A stretch of DNA of 64,000 nt, taken from Blastopirellula retiformator (lineage in GTDB: Bacteria > Planctomycetota > Planctomycetia > Pirellulales > Pirellulaceae). The position numbers and the translations under genes are program-made. The stretch lies in assembly GCF_007859755.1 (NCBI RefSeq), contig NZ_SJPF01000003.1, forward strand, positions 930,001 to 994,000. The letters are read 5' to 3'. Below, piece after piece: positions 30,377-41,200 of this stretch. Positions within the stretch are counted from its first letter, which is position 1. Each line of letters opens with the position of its first letter. The notes below the pieces were generated by a model. That model did not search any database. It was not told the origin of the DNA and worked only from the letters and a program-made list of their open reading frames with translations.

Positions 30377-32047
30377 TTAGTGGTTGAGGATGAACTCGTT
30401 GCTGTTGAGCAGGGCCCAGAAAACGTCTTGCAGCGCGGCGGCGACGTTTCCTTTATGGCTGGCGACCAGGACGCCGGCCGCTTGCATTTCGGTCTTGGTC
30501 GGACGGCGCGCGACGGTTGCCATGTACAAGTGGCGGATCGCTTCTTTGCCGTCGTCGCCATTGGCGGCCAGTGTGGCGATGAAGCTGCCCGGCTTGATGC
30601 TGGTCGCTTCCCGAATCAGGTCGCCGTTGAACATCATCAAGGCCTGCGGAATGGTGCCGTTGAAGGTGGTTGATTCGTCCCCTTCATCGGTGCCGAAAGC
30701 GATGGTGAACTGCTGCATCCACATGCTCTTCATTCGTTCTTGCTCGGCATAGTCAGCCCGGGTCTTGTGAGCCTGGGTGGCGACGATCAGCGATTCGTAC
30801 AGCTGTTCGGCGTCCATCTGACGCAGGTAGAAGTGGCTAAACTTCGGCGTTTCGCCGATCGTCGGGTCATCCACTTCGTTCCCCTTGGTGATCTTGCTCG
30901 ACAGGCCATACGCCTGGCTCAGCGTGATCCACTTGATCAGCTCTTTCATGTTGAAGCTGGATCCGCGGAACTCTTCGCCCAGGTAGGTCATCAACTCGGG
31001 GTGCGACGGGCGGTTGTGGGGCCCCATGTCGTCGATCGGCTTGGTGAAGCCATGCCCGAAGAAATGGCTCCAGGTTCGATTGACGATCGCTTCCTGCATT
31101 TCACGCGAGTCGTTGATGAACTTCGACAGCTCTTCGCGGCGGTTGACCTGCGAAACCATGCCGTTGGGGTCGATGTTGGTGCCGTCGATGAAGACCGGGT
31201 AGGCGACTTCCATCAGTCCGTTGCGAAGTTCGTAGTAAACTTCGGCTTGGGACGGGTTGCCGCTTTCGCCGCGGAAGTCGACGTTGGCCAGGCTCATCGC
31301 CATGCCGTTGCCGTTGTTCGCTTCCATGCCGCGATTACGACGAGCGCGGGTTTGACGGAAGAAGGCGTTCAGTTCCCAGAACTTGTCTTGCTTCCAGCTG
31401 TTGAACGGGTGGTTGTGGCACTGGGTGCACTGCACCTGAACGCCAAGGAAGATCTGGGCGGTCTTGGCGGTCGCCTGGACGCCATCCTCGGCCAGCTTGT
31501 CCATGTAAAAGTTGACGGCCCCGTTGAAGCCCGGCATACCCGGCGCGTTGGCGCCTTCGGCGGTGACGATCTCGCGGACCATCTGATCGTACGGTTTGTT
31601 GCGGGCGAAGCTGTCGCGAAGGTACTTTTGCATTCCTTCGCGGTTGATCTGCGAGTTGTTGTCCAGGCCGCCGTTTCGACCGATCAGGACATTGGTCCAG
31701 ATGGTGGTCCAGTTGCGGGCATATTCTTCGGTATAGGTCGAATCGTTCAGCAGTTTCTCGACCAGGTTCTTTTTTCGGTCCTTGCTGCGATCGCGCTGGA
31801 ACTCTTCCAGCTCGGCGACCGACGGGACGCGACCGATGATGTCGAGGTAGACGCGACGGACCCACTCGAAATCTTGGGCTTCCGGCGCCGGCTTAATGCC
31901 GTAGTCCTTCCACACCAGGCTGATTTGTTCGTTGATCTCGGCGACCTGCGGAATGCCGTAGTCATCTGAAGACCGAGCGGCCATCGAAATGCTGACCCAG
32001 CCGACCATGAGACAGATAGCCAGGCCGATACGAGAAAAAGTCGCCAT
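30377..32047 (-). CDS. DUF1549/DUF1553 protein with a CXXCH motif
   Basis: The 556-residue product has a signal peptide (MATFSRIGLAICLMVGWVSISMAA), an N-terminal DUF1549 part (FEWVRRVYLDIIGRVPSVAELEEF ... NWTTIWTNVLIGR) and a C-terminal DUF1553 part (REELSKFINDSREMQEAIVNRTWSHFFGHGF ... LFNSNEFI-like end ALLNSNEFILNH). The central CTQCHNHPF motif can bind a c-type heme. It is the upstream partner of the DUF1501 gene. Shorter than the largest relatives because it lacks the N-terminal cytochrome domain. Periplasmic location is expected. Confidence 0.94.
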   Translation of the reverse strand: MATFSRIGLAICLMVGWVSISMAARSSDDYGIPQVAEINEQISLVWKDYGIKPAPEAQDFEWVRRVYLDIIGRVPSVAELEEFQRDRSKDRKKNLVEKLLNDSTYTEEYARNWTTIWTNVLIGRNGGLDNNSQINREGMQKYLRDSFARNKPYDQMVREIVTAEGANAPGMPGFNGAVNFYMDKLAEDGVQATAKTAQIFLGVQVQCTQCHNHPFNSWKQDKFWELNAFFRQTRARRNRGMEANNGNGMAMSLANVDFRGESGNPSQAEVYYELRNGLMEVAYPVFIDGTNIDPNGMVSQVNRREELSKFINDSREMQEAIVNRTWSHFFGHGFTKPIDDMGPHNRPSHPELMTYLGEEFRGSSFNMKELIKWITLSQAYGLSSKITKGNEVDDPTIGETPKFSHFYLRQMDAEQLYESLIVATQAHKTRADYAEQERMKSMWMQQFTIAFGTDEGDESTTFNGTIPQALMMFNGDLIREATSIKPGSFIATLAANGDDGKEAIRHLYMATVARRPTKTEMQAAGVLVASHKGNVAAALQDVFWALLNSNEFILNH

Positions 32048-32217
32048 GGGGTAATGCCTTGAGTTGCTGATGGGAAAAGTGGAGGTTCAGTCGTGTCGTA
32101 GTTTGAGACGAGCGTCTCAATCTTCGCCAACGAGCAAGCGATCTATAAACCAACAGCGTTCAGTTTAACAGTTGGTACTCAGAAATTGCAGAGAAAAGAT
32201 GGAAATGGCCCCTGTGT

Positions 32218-32241
32218 ACCACTCAGTGGTGTGGGTTTTTT
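32218..32241 (+). terminator. Short hairpin with T-run
   Basis: ACCAC / GTGGT around a 3-nt loop is extended imperfectly, followed on the plus strand by GTGGG and a run of six or seven T. It resembles a terminator without an obvious upstream gene. Confidence 0.4.
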
Positions 32242-32312
32242 AGGCGGAGTGATGCAGACGAGGGTGTTGCAAAATCGAGCAGTGTGCAATTTTGATGCAC
32301 GCAAAATAAAAC

Positions 32313-32343
32313 AGGCGGGCTGACCAAGTTGATCAGCCCGCCT
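32313..32343 (-). terminator. Strong hairpin with U-rich minus-strand tail
   Basis: AGGCGGGCTGA and TCAGCCCGCCT form an 11-bp perfect stem with a 9-nt loop. The minus-strand continuation GTTTTATTTTGC is T-rich, so it would terminate a minus-strand transcript started upstream of about 32400. No gene is recognised there. Confidence 0.65.
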
Positions 32344-32731
32344 AGTTTGTTGAAAGCGAAAACTGCGCCTCAGCAGCTTCCGTTTGCCTCTTCCATGTCC
32401 CAAAGAAAGCCATAAAGCGTTAAACAGTAAGGTTTTTCGCTCTATGGACCGGATCGCCTCTTCACAACGCCGGCCCCTTGATAGGAATCCTCTTCTCTGT
32501 CCCGACCCTATCGACTTGGCCTCTTCTCATCCTTGGAACACCTGACATAGATGCAATAGGCGTGCCAAACTAAGACGCGTTCCAAATAATTCTTGCCCCG
32601 TGAAAACTTCTCGACGCCCCTGGGGTTACAATAGTCGAGATATAGATCAGGCCGGCCCAGCGCTGGCCTCCGGTCGACCGTCTCTACCCAAACGTCATCG
32701 AAACTACCGCCGAACAGGCCAGGAGCGCCGC

Positions 32732-33376
32732 TTGTCGATTACTGAATCGACCGCCAAACGTTACGAACTGCAAGATCCGGACGTCCGGCTCATGCTTGAG
32801 GTGCGCGACGACAATGCGGCCGCGTTCGAGGAGTTGATGCTGCGCTATCAAAACCGGCTGATTAACCTGATGCACCATTTGATGGGGCGCCGCGACCAGG
32901 CCGAAGACCTGGCCCAGGAGGTTTTTCTGCGGGTCTACCGATCGCGCAAGTCGTACAAGCCGGGCTCGAAGTTTTCGACCTGGCTGTACACGATCGCCAA
33001 TAACGTCGCCAGCAACGCTCGCCGCAGTATGGCTCGTCGCAAAGAGATCCACATCGACGGCGGCGATGAGGGGGGACTAGGCCCGGCCAATCCGCTCGAA
33101 CGGATCGCCAAAGCGGCCAGCGGGCAGATGCCGGCGCGGGTGATCGACCGGGCCGAGATGGGCGAAGTCGTCCGCCTGGCGATGGAAACGCTGAACGACC
33201 GCCAGCGAATGGCGGTATTGTTGTCGAAATTTGAGGAAATGAGTTACGCCGATATCGCGACCACCATGGGGATGTCGGTTGAAGCGATTAAGTCTCTGCT
33301 CTCGCGGGCCCGGGCCAATTTGAAAGTGGCGTTGGAACCGTACCTGGAGCAAGGGGCGCGACCGCCAGCCGAATGA
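32732..33376 (+). CDS. ECF-type RNA polymerase sigma factor
   Basis: The 214-residue product contains region 2 (AAFEELMLRYQNRLINLMHHLMGRRDQAEDLAQEVFLRVYRSRKSY, FSTWLYTIANNVASNARRSM) and region 4 (LNDRQRMAVLLSKFEEMSYADIATTMGMSVEAIKSLLSRARANLK). The start is set at TTG 32732, since an AGGAG lies 6 nt upstream and homology begins right after it; the longer frame has no support. It overlaps the next gene by 4 bases (ATGA), implying coupled translation with its anti-sigma-like partner. Confidence 0.92.
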   Translation: MSITESTAKRYELQDPDVRLMLEVRDDNAAAFEELMLRYQNRLINLMHHLMGRRDQAEDLAQEVFLRVYRSRKSYKPGSKFSTWLYTIANNVASNARRSMARRKEIHIDGGDEGGLGPANPLERIAKAASGQMPARVIDRAEMGEVVRLAMETLNDRQRMAVLLSKFEEMSYADIATTMGMSVEAIKSLLSRARANLKVALEPYLEQGARPPAE

Positions 33377-33900
33377 GCGCCAGTCATATGAGTACGCCGA
33401 ACAACGACAATTTGGTACCTGTCGATGACGCCGAGCAGCAGCTTGTCGCCTATCTCGACGGAGAGTTGACCGACGACGATCGCATCGCCGTCGAAGCTCG
33501 CCTGGCCGACGACTTCGACTATCGTCAGCGGCTGCAGCGGCTGGAGCGCGCCTGGGATATGCTCGATACGCTCCCCCGCGTCGAAGCGAGCGAATCGTTC
33601 GTGCATACCACGGTCGAAATGATCTCAGTCGCCGCTTCGCAAGAGCTCGAAACGATTCAGGATCAGCAACAATCGCGCAAATGGCGGGTGCTGGCGATTA
33701 CTTTGGCCGCTTCACTGGTGGCGGCGGTCGCCGGGTTCGGCTGGATCAGCTATTCAGCCAGCAGCGAAAACCAGCAACTGCTGACGGAACTGCCGCTGAT
33801 CGAAAACATGGACAAGTACCAGAAGGTCGACGAGGTCGAGTTCCTCGAACAGCTTCGCAACGAGGGACTGTTCGTCTCGGAGGTGGATGATGGCGCTTAG
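33373..33900 (+). CDS. Membrane anti-sigma-like protein
   Basis: The 175-residue product has an acidic N-terminal helix block (QQLVAYLDGELTDDDRIAVEARLADDFDYRQRLQRLERAWDML) typical of anti-sigma N-termini without the zinc ligands. It has one hydrophobic segment at about 104-127 (WRVLAITLAASLVAAVAGFGW) and an exported acidic tail. Its position, translationally coupled to the sigma factor, supports an anti-sigma role. It overlaps the next gene by 14 bp. Confidence 0.8.
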   Translation: MSASHMSTPNNDNLVPVDDAEQQLVAYLDGELTDDDRIAVEARLADDFDYRQRLQRLERAWDMLDTLPRVEASESFVHTTVEMISVAASQELETIQDQQQSRKWRVLAITLAASLVAAVAGFGWISYSASSENQQLLTELPLIENMDKYQKVDEVEFLEQLRNEGLFVSEVDDGA

Positions 33901-35026
33901 GCGATTTGCGCTTTCGACCTGTTTGCTGCTTGCCGGGGCCAGCTTTGCCCAGGGAGAAGACCTTGCCGAACGTCGGCAGCGAATCGAGCAGATGTCGCAG
34001 GCCGAAAAGGAAGAGCTAATGGCCAGCCAGCAGCGATGGGAGCGACTGTCGGACGACGGCCGTGAGCATTGCCTGGAGATCCATACGGCCCTGGAGACCC
34101 GCGATGACGGCCAGGAGCTGCGCGACGTAATGAACCGTTATTATGAGTGGCTCAAGTCGCTCGATCCGGTCAAGCGGGCCGAAATTGAAAAGCTGCCGAT
34201 CGACAAACGGGTCGTGGTGATCAAGTCGGAACTGGAAGAAGAGTCGCGCCGCCGCCGGTTCGGAATGATGCGTGATGCGCTGCACGACGCCAGTCCGCAA
34301 GACATGCCCAAAATCTGGAGTTGGCTCGTCGATTTCATGAAGACCAATCGCGAGCCGATCGAAAGATACATGGACGCGCAGCTCAGCGAAAATTCGCGGT
34401 TGCGGGCCCGACTCGAGGAACGCCCCGAAGAGCAGCAGTTGTTCTGGGTTTGGAGCAAGATGAACTTTGACCGTCAGGAAGACGCTCCCTTGCCGGGGCC
34501 GCAAGACATCCGTCGCCTGATGGCCGATTTGACTCCGAAGACCCGAGACCTAATCGAGAAGCTGCCGATCGACGGTCAACGAGAAATTTTGCGACAATTG
34601 ATCTTCCGCGCGTTCCACTCGCAGATGTTGGAAAACGCCAGCGAAGAGGATGTCCGCAAGTACTTTGAAAAGCTGCCGGCCGAACGTCGCAGTCACTTGG
34701 CGACATTGCCCAAAGAGGAATTCGACAAGGAGTTGCGCGAGGAATACTCGCGCCACCTGATGTTTAACTTCTTTGGCGGCGGTCGACCTGGCGGGCCCGG
34801 TGGACCGGGAGGTCCGGGAGGACCGGGAGGACCGGGAGGACCGGGAGGACCGGGAGGACCGCGTGGCGACGGCAATGGGCCGAGCCGCCGGGGCGATTGG
34901 AATGGACCGGGCGGCCGTGGAGGTCCGCGTGGTCAAGACGATCGTGGCGGAGACCGCCGACGGGGCGACGAAAATCGCCCCATGACGCCAGCTGAAGAAC
35001 AGCCGGCGACCAGCGAATCGAACTAG
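33887..35026 (+). CDS. Secreted protein with KLP helical repeats and a Gly-Gly-Pro tract
   Basis: This 379-residue protein has a signal peptide (RRFALSTCLLLAGASFAQG), then a highly charged alpha-helical region. Three related units are EIEKLPIDKR, LIEKLPIDGQRE and FEKLPAERRSHLATLPKEEF, somewhat like DUF3106. The C-terminal part begins with eight or so uninterrupted Gly-Gly-Pro triplets encoded by 9-bp repeats (34790-34862) and continues in a Gly/Arg/Asp-rich low-complexity tail. As third gene of a sigma/anti-sigma operon it may sense an envelope signal; this is inferred. ATG 33890 is an alternative start. Confidence 0.85.
   Translation: MMALRRFALSTCLLLAGASFAQGEDLAERRQRIEQMSQAEKEELMASQQRWERLSDDGREHCLEIHTALETRDDGQELRDVMNRYYEWLKSLDPVKRAEIEKLPIDKRVVVIKSELEEESRRRRFGMMRDALHDASPQDMPKIWSWLVDFMKTNREPIERYMDAQLSENSRLRARLEERPEEQQLFWVWSKMNFDRQEDAPLPGPQDIRRLMADLTPKTRDLIEKLPIDGQREILRQLIFRAFHSQMLENASEEDVRKYFEKLPAERRSHLATLPKEEFDKELREEYSRHLMFNFFGGGRPGGPGGPGGPGGPGGPGGPGGPGGPRGDGNGPSRRGDWNGPGGRGGPRGQDDRGGDRRRGDENRPMTPAEEQPATSESN
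34790..34862 (+). repeat. 9-bp tandem repeat encoding Gly-Gly-Pro
   Basis: The unit GGACCGGGA is repeated about eight times with few substitutions, in frame, inside the preceding gene. Such tandem arrays change copy number by slippage without breaking the frame. Confidence 0.9.
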
Positions 35027-35045
35027 CTAGGCCACGCTCTATCAA

Positions 35046-35077
35046 AAAAAGGCCGATGCACAAGCATCGGCCTTTTT
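35046..35077. terminator. Bidirectional intrinsic terminator
   Basis: AAAAAGGCCGATGC and GCATCGGCCTTTTT form a 14-bp stem with a 4-nt loop, flanked by A and T runs, so it works in both directions. It follows the sigma/anti-sigma operon and faces the end of the large minus-strand gene. Confidence 0.93.
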
Positions 35078-35101
35078 CGTTCTCTTATAGCGACGGCCCC
35101 T

Positions 35102-35262
35102 TAGAGCGGTTTTCCTCCATATGTATCGTTCTGGCTGGTTGCGGCCGCGCTGGTCGGCGTTGACCTGCATCGACGAATCTTGAGGATTCGCCTGCTTCGG
35201 GCGCCTTGACCAGCTTGCCTCACCAACGCCAGAAACGCTACAGCTATCAGAAAAACGCTCTA
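35102..35262 (-). mobile_element. Fold-back element copy B (161 bp)
   Basis: In the minus direction it reads TAGAGCGTTTTTCTGATAGC ... GGAGGAAAACCGCTCTA, terminal inverted repeats bounded by TA. The minus-strand TAG at 35262-35260 is the stop codon of the 2734-residue gene. It matches copy C (57914-58074) at nearly every base. Both contain the 46-bp segment missing in copy A, which holds a small CGAATC/GATTCG hairpin. No coding capacity. Confidence 0.9.
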
Positions 35263-38200
35263 GAACTTGAAGTTCTGGATCCCTTCTTTCACATTGTTGC
35301 GGTAGAAGTTGTCCAGGTTCATCCGCTGCTCTTGCTGGATCATTTCGTTGCCAGCTCGGATCCCCTTAAGCAACTCATCGTTGAGCTTCGCCTTGTTGCT
35401 CATTCCCTTGCCGCCGTAGGCTGCGTTGGGCGCCTGCTGTTGGGAAGTCGGAACAGGGGCGTTGCCGAGCGACTTCTCGCCGCGGTAGAAGGCGTATTCG
35501 CCCGCTTCCGCTTCGGCCAGGATCGTCGTCCGCCCCTGAATGCCGTCGGCCACAAAGACGCCACGGAGGTCGGTGTCGCCCGAGACGAACTCGTCATTGG
35601 CGGAGCCGATCACTTTGACGTGCACGTCGGCGACGTAGGCGTCGGTTTTGACGTTACGAATCGTCGCTCGGACGCGGCCCGAATCGACCTCTTCCTGCAC
35701 TTCGACCTTCAGCGGCGAGATCAACACCAGGCCGCTGGCATGCAGGTTATCGCCACGGCAGACGACCAGGTAGGCGCCTTCCTCTTTGAGCGGCAGGTTC
35801 ACCTCTTTCGTCCGATCCCGATAGTCCTTGCCATCGCCCAACTCCACTTTCTCTTCGTGGTAGGGGCGAATGCCGGCCAGGTTAATCTTGGTGATCTGCT
35901 GCAAGTTGCGGCGTAGCAGGCCGAACTTCATCAGGTCGATGCGGTAAACGTTGACGTCGCAAGCCGCGATATTGCGGAACTCGAGCTTCACCTTGGCCGC
36001 CTCATCCGGCGTGAAGGTCGAAACGTCGTCGAGCGCAATCCGCTTGTGCAGGAAGTAGTCGATCGACTGAGCGGCGTCGACAAAGCGATCCTTCACCTTC
36101 TCGTAGTCGGCGATCGCGGCAGCGGCCTGACCCAAGGCATGGTGGATCTGCCCCATGATGTAGACGGCTCGCCACTTGTTCTCCTCGGCCAGCTGACGAC
36201 TGCCGGAGAGGGTCGCGGGGCGTTTGTACTCGGCGACCTGCTCGCACATCTCCAGGGCCTTCTCGTGCTGTCCGAGAGCAAAGTGGCAGAAACCGGTGAT
36301 GTACCAGTAGCTGCTGAGGAAATTGCTGTCGGCGTAGCGGCGGGTGTAGTCGCCGCAGACCGAAATCGCCTGTTGATAAGCGTCGAGCTCAATCAAGCCG
36401 GTCGCCAACGAGAAGGCGGCCTGGTCGGCCGAAGGATCTTCCGGATTGGAGGTCAGGAAGTTCTCGAGCATCCCCAGCGAACGCCGGACCAGCGTCACCC
36501 GGTTGATGTTCTTCTCTTTCAGCTGCGGGTCCTGAGCCGCATTGGGGGCCTTGGAGAAGACCTGCTGGGCCAGAGCGTACTCGGCGGTCGCCACGTACGG
36601 TTCTGGCGGCGAATTCTGCAGCAGGGCGGTCATCACCTCGACGCTGCGGAGGAACTCGCTTTGATCCTGCAGGAAGCCGGCGACCTGGCTTTCGACCATA
36701 AAGCTGGCTTCGACCGTCGCCCGGTAGACCAGGTAGGCCCGCTCGTACTCGCCGATCTCGTGGTACGCTTTGCCAATTTTCATCAGCTTGGCGAACGGAA
36801 TCTCCAGCTCAGGATACTTCTCGATCACGATCTCGAAGTAACGCACCGCTTCGGCCGATTTGCCTTGCGCCAGGCTGATATCGAGCAGCATCCGGACCGT
36901 TTGCTGGAAGTAGTTGGTCTGCAGATTCCAGTTGCTGAATAGCTCGGTCAGATGGCCATGGGCGCCTTCGTAGTCATGCTTTTCAAACTTCAACCGGCCC
37001 AGCTCGTACAGTTCGAGCGGGGTCAGCCGATACTTGTCTTCGCTCTTGCCACCCAGGGGAAGCACCTTCAGCGGCTGCGACTTGGCGACGACCATGTCGT
37101 CCAAGTGATAGGCGTCGCGGAGGATCGTCGGCAGCCCTTGATAGTCACCGGGGATCGAGCCGATCACGTCAAACTCGACGCGCCCCAGGCCGCGGTTGCC
37201 GCCGAGATAGAAGAGGATGCCGCCTGGCTGGACCTCGAAACGTTCGAAGCTGCCGCGGACCGACTTTTCGTCGACGCGAACGCCGGAGGGGAGCGGCTCG
37301 AAGGCGATCAGGTAAGGCATCTGCTGATCGCGAGAATTGCCAGGGACGTTGTTCCGCCACATTTCGAGCGAAACGTGCCCCTTCTTCGCGACCGGCAACT
37401 GCGTCATGTCATTGCGGAAGCTGGAGTAGTTGCCGGTTACGAGGCCGAATCCACGCGAAACCGGGCGGCCGTCAAATTCGATCGGGGCAGGCGTGTAGTA
37501 GCGACGGACTCGCCAGTTGTTGGCGGTGCTCTCCAGCTTGTCGGCGGCGACGAAGCCGGCCAACACGCATTCGTAGGAGAACTCGCCGCGGCCGTTGAGC
37601 TCGAAACGAACGGTTTCTTTTTCTTTGTTGGTCAGCATGTCGACCGGCACTTCCAACGTTTGCGTGGTCGACTCGGCGTCAAACTTCAGCGTCTTTAGCG
37701 GTTTGTCGTTGACGATCACCGTCAGGTCATAAGCGTCGGCGGCCAACTGCTTGGTGGCGTTGTAGCCGCAGACCGCCAGCATGATCGGGCCGACCGCTTT
37801 CTCGGGCGCCCAGCGAGCCCCGCAGCGATGCTGCATCAGCCACTCAACTTCCTTGCGCAGCTCTTCCTGCTGCGGCGAGAGCTTGTACTGGCACAACGCG
37901 TAGAGCCCACGAGTTTCGACCTCCGCCGAGTTCCACGACATCGGCGAGACGCCGCCCCCTCCGAGCTTCTGCTTGGCCAACGCGATGATTTCGCCAGCCG
38001 TTTCTTTGCGGTTCATTTCGGCGAAGGTCAGGGCCAAGTACGCCAACCCGGCGTTGGAAAGGGAATTGCGATTGCGGTAGAGTTGGTTGGCGAGCGGGAA
38101 GTCTTCGTGGCCCGCTTTGGTTACCGCATGCAGCAGCACAGCACGGCTTTCGTAATCGCCGACCGCCAATTGCGTTAGCTGGTTCTTCAGAAAGTTGAGC

Positions 38201-41200
38201 CCGCGATCGAAGACCGCCTTGTCGACGGGGTAACCAGCGTTCTTCGCCAGCGACAATGCCCACATCGCTCGCGACGAAGTATAGGCGTTGCTGGATCCGG
38301 AAGGACCGGCCCAGTTCCACGAGCCATCGTCTTTTTGCGTCGCCACGATCGAGCGCAGGTTGCGGCGGATCGCCTCGTCGAGCGATTGCATCTGTGGGTT
38401 CGATGCGTCGCGTCCTTTACTCATCAGCTGTTGCAGCGCCAACGCCGCCATCAGATCGCTGGTGTTGGTGTCGATGCCGGTGGCGAAGCGTTGGTTGTCC
38501 AATTGACGCAGCGTCGGCGCCGTGTGCAGCACGTCGAACAGCGTTTGTTGTACGGTCGGGCCGATCACGATCTGCATTCGCGGGCTGCTCCAGGGCATCT
38601 TTTCTGGACGCTGAACGAAAGCCGAAGTGCTGCTGGCCGATGTGCCGGTGGCGATCGCATAGACCGGCATGCCGGCGGGCAGCAGCGGGGCCAAAGCCAA
38701 TTGCTGGTCGGTCGTCTCGCCGGCTGAGACGGTCAGCGAGAACTCAATCTCGGCGCCCGGTTCGGCGTCGTCCTTACCAGCGACCGGCAGGGCGAAGCGG
38801 ACCGGGAAGGCGAGATCGACGATTCCCTTCTTTTCGACCTTTAGCGTCTTGGTCTCGGTTTGCGACTTGGCGCCGATCGTCGTCTTCAGCGTGACGGTGA
38901 TTTCTCCCTCGTCGATCAGGTCGTTATGAACCGTGACCGGGATCTGGGCCGAGTCGCCATCGACAAATGCGGCCGCCGTACGCAATTCGCCAAACAGCGA
39001 CTTGCTGACCGCCAGTTCGGTTTCGGCCTGACCGGCGAGGGTATCGACCGTCACCCCGCGTGATTTCAGCTGCCAGGCGGTCGAACGTTCGGGCAGCGTG
39101 ATCTCGATCTTCGCTTTTCCCTTCTTGTCGGTCATGACGGCGGGATCCCAGAAGCCGGTCTCCTGGGCTGGAATGCCGATCAAGATCCGCTCGCCATTGG
39201 CGGCCGCCTTTTTCAGGCGATCTCCGGCGGCGCTTGCGCCCCAGTTCTTACCCAGTTCGGTCGCGAAGTTGAGGTTCGAGAAACGCCCGTCAATGCCCAA
39301 CATCTGGACTTCACGCTGGGCGCCAAGAACTTTCCAATTGTCGGCCTGCATCATCCAGTTGGAGTCATAGGCGAGCCGATTCAATTGGCGGTCCGATTCA
39401 AAATAGTAGTCGTACCGGTTCTTTTCGTCCGCTTCGCGTTTGCGGCGAAGCGAACTTTCGTCTAGCGGGGCTTGGCCGTCGCCCGCCATCTGGCGACTCT
39501 GGGCCATTTGCTGCTGCGGATAGGCGCCGTAGTCGCGGGCCGGCTGACTGGCCGCCGGTGGCGGGGCGTTGTTGCCGCCGCCAAAGAAACCGCCGCCTCC
39601 GAATCCGCCTCCACCGCCGCCGAAGCCCCCCATGGCGCCAGACTGTGGAGCCGCAAAACGGGCTCCGCCGGCTCGGCCGTTCAGGGCGATGCCGTCAAAG
39701 TCGCGGTCGCTTAGTTCCGACAGCGTTTCTTCTTCGCGGGCCAGCGTCTCCAGGCGTTCCTCTTCGGCCAACAGCAGTCGGTCGATGGAGCTGGTTTGGG
39801 GGTGATAGCAGAACTCGATCGTCGCCGAGGTTCGCATCGCGAAGGTCCGGGAAGCCCCACCGAAGAATTTCTCGATCGCCGCAACTCGCTCCGGGAAACG
39901 CTCCAAGAGCGCCTTCTCGACCATCGCCACGCTCAGCTCGGCGGGAACGGGTTGTCCGGCGGCGTTGGTTGTCGTGACTTCCAGCTCGATCTTGTCACCC
40001 GGCTTGTGGTTGTCACCGAGGATCCTCATCGCGATTTGCAGATCACGTTCGACCTGGAACGGGCTGGTCGCGGTGTGAAAGCGAACCGGCGCCTCTTCAA
40101 GCGATTGTTCTTTGGTCGGATCGATCATCACCGCCAGCGACATCTGGAAGTTGGGGGCCAGTTTCGAGTCGACGTCGATCGCGATCTCGTTGTCCCCCTT
40201 CTTCAGCTGTACCAGGCGATACTCCAAGATCTTGGCCCCTTCCAGCGTCAACAGCGCCAAGGCCGGGCGTTCGCGCCAGTGAACTTTCACCGTCGCTTTT
40301 TCGCCCGCCTTCAGCGTGTGCCGATCGGCCAAAATGCGGAGGCGAATCTTGTCTTCTTCGCCCGAGATTCTTACAGCGACCTGACCCGAGACAATGTTGT
40401 CAAACCGGTCGGTTCCTTCCAGGCGAACGCGATAGTCGCCCCCGTCGGGAAGCTGGAGCGTCTTGCGGACGACGCCGGTCTTCTCGTCACTCTTGACGGC
40501 GAACTCTTCGACCAGCTTCTCTTGTTTGCCGCTGGCGCCCTTGGCGTCGAGCAACTGGAAAACCTTCAGCGTCAGGTCCTGGGCGATCGGTTTCCCTTCG
40601 GCGTCGTTAACCGTAGCGTCGACTTCAAACGTCTCGCCAGCCAGATAGACCGGGCGAACCGTCTTGGCCGTGATCGTGAAGCCCTGCGTCGACAGCAAGA
40701 AGGGATGCGTGGTCGAGGTTGAGTGGGCCGGCAGTTGGACCGCCAGGTTCAGCGTTTGCGATTGGCGGAAGTCGCGGGTCTCGAACTCGAACTTCACTTC
40801 TCCCTTGTCGTCGGTCGTGGCGGTGAACATCCGGTCGCCATTGAGGGCGTAGCTGATCTCGGCGCCTTCGACCGGGGCGCCATAGTAGTAGGCGGCCTTG
40901 ATGGCGCCGGTGATCTTCTCTCCCCGATAATAAACCTTGCGATCGGATTCGACCGTCAGAAAGACGGAGGGGAGCTGGTACTCGTGGACCACGAACGATC
41001 CTTCGTACCTTACTTTGTCCGCCGAGACGACCATCCGGTAGTTGCCCAGCGCCGCGCCGGTCGGCAGCAGCAAGTGCGATTGGAACGAGCCGTAGTCGCT
41101 CAGCTTGATCTCTTCTTCCATCACCAGGCGATTGCGGCCGTCGAAGACCTCCAGCTTGTAGTCGCGATTCTCGGGCACGACGTAGATGTCATTGACGGCG

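Larger units (their letters stand above)
32048..32731. other. Long intergenic region with two hairpins
   Basis: Nearly 700 bases between the divergent DUF1549 and sigma-factor genes hold no supported gene. Two hairpins stand in the middle (32218-32241 and 32313-32343), which is unexpected because no gene ends here on either strand. A small RNA or a lost gene is possible. The rest should include both promoters, but no clear consensus pair is visible. Confidence 0.5.

Noticed and set aside
30740-31969. 409-residue open frame on the plus strand
   Set aside because: Antisense shadow of the DUF1549/DUF1553 gene; no start site, no domain.
32179-32403. 74-residue minus-strand frame with a basic start
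   Set aside because: It starts at TTG without a ribosome-binding site and runs through the strong hairpin; kept only as a possible small RNA region.
34790-34862. CRISPR-like short repeat array
   Set aside because: The 9-bp units are contiguous, without spacers, and encode Gly-Gly-Pro in frame.
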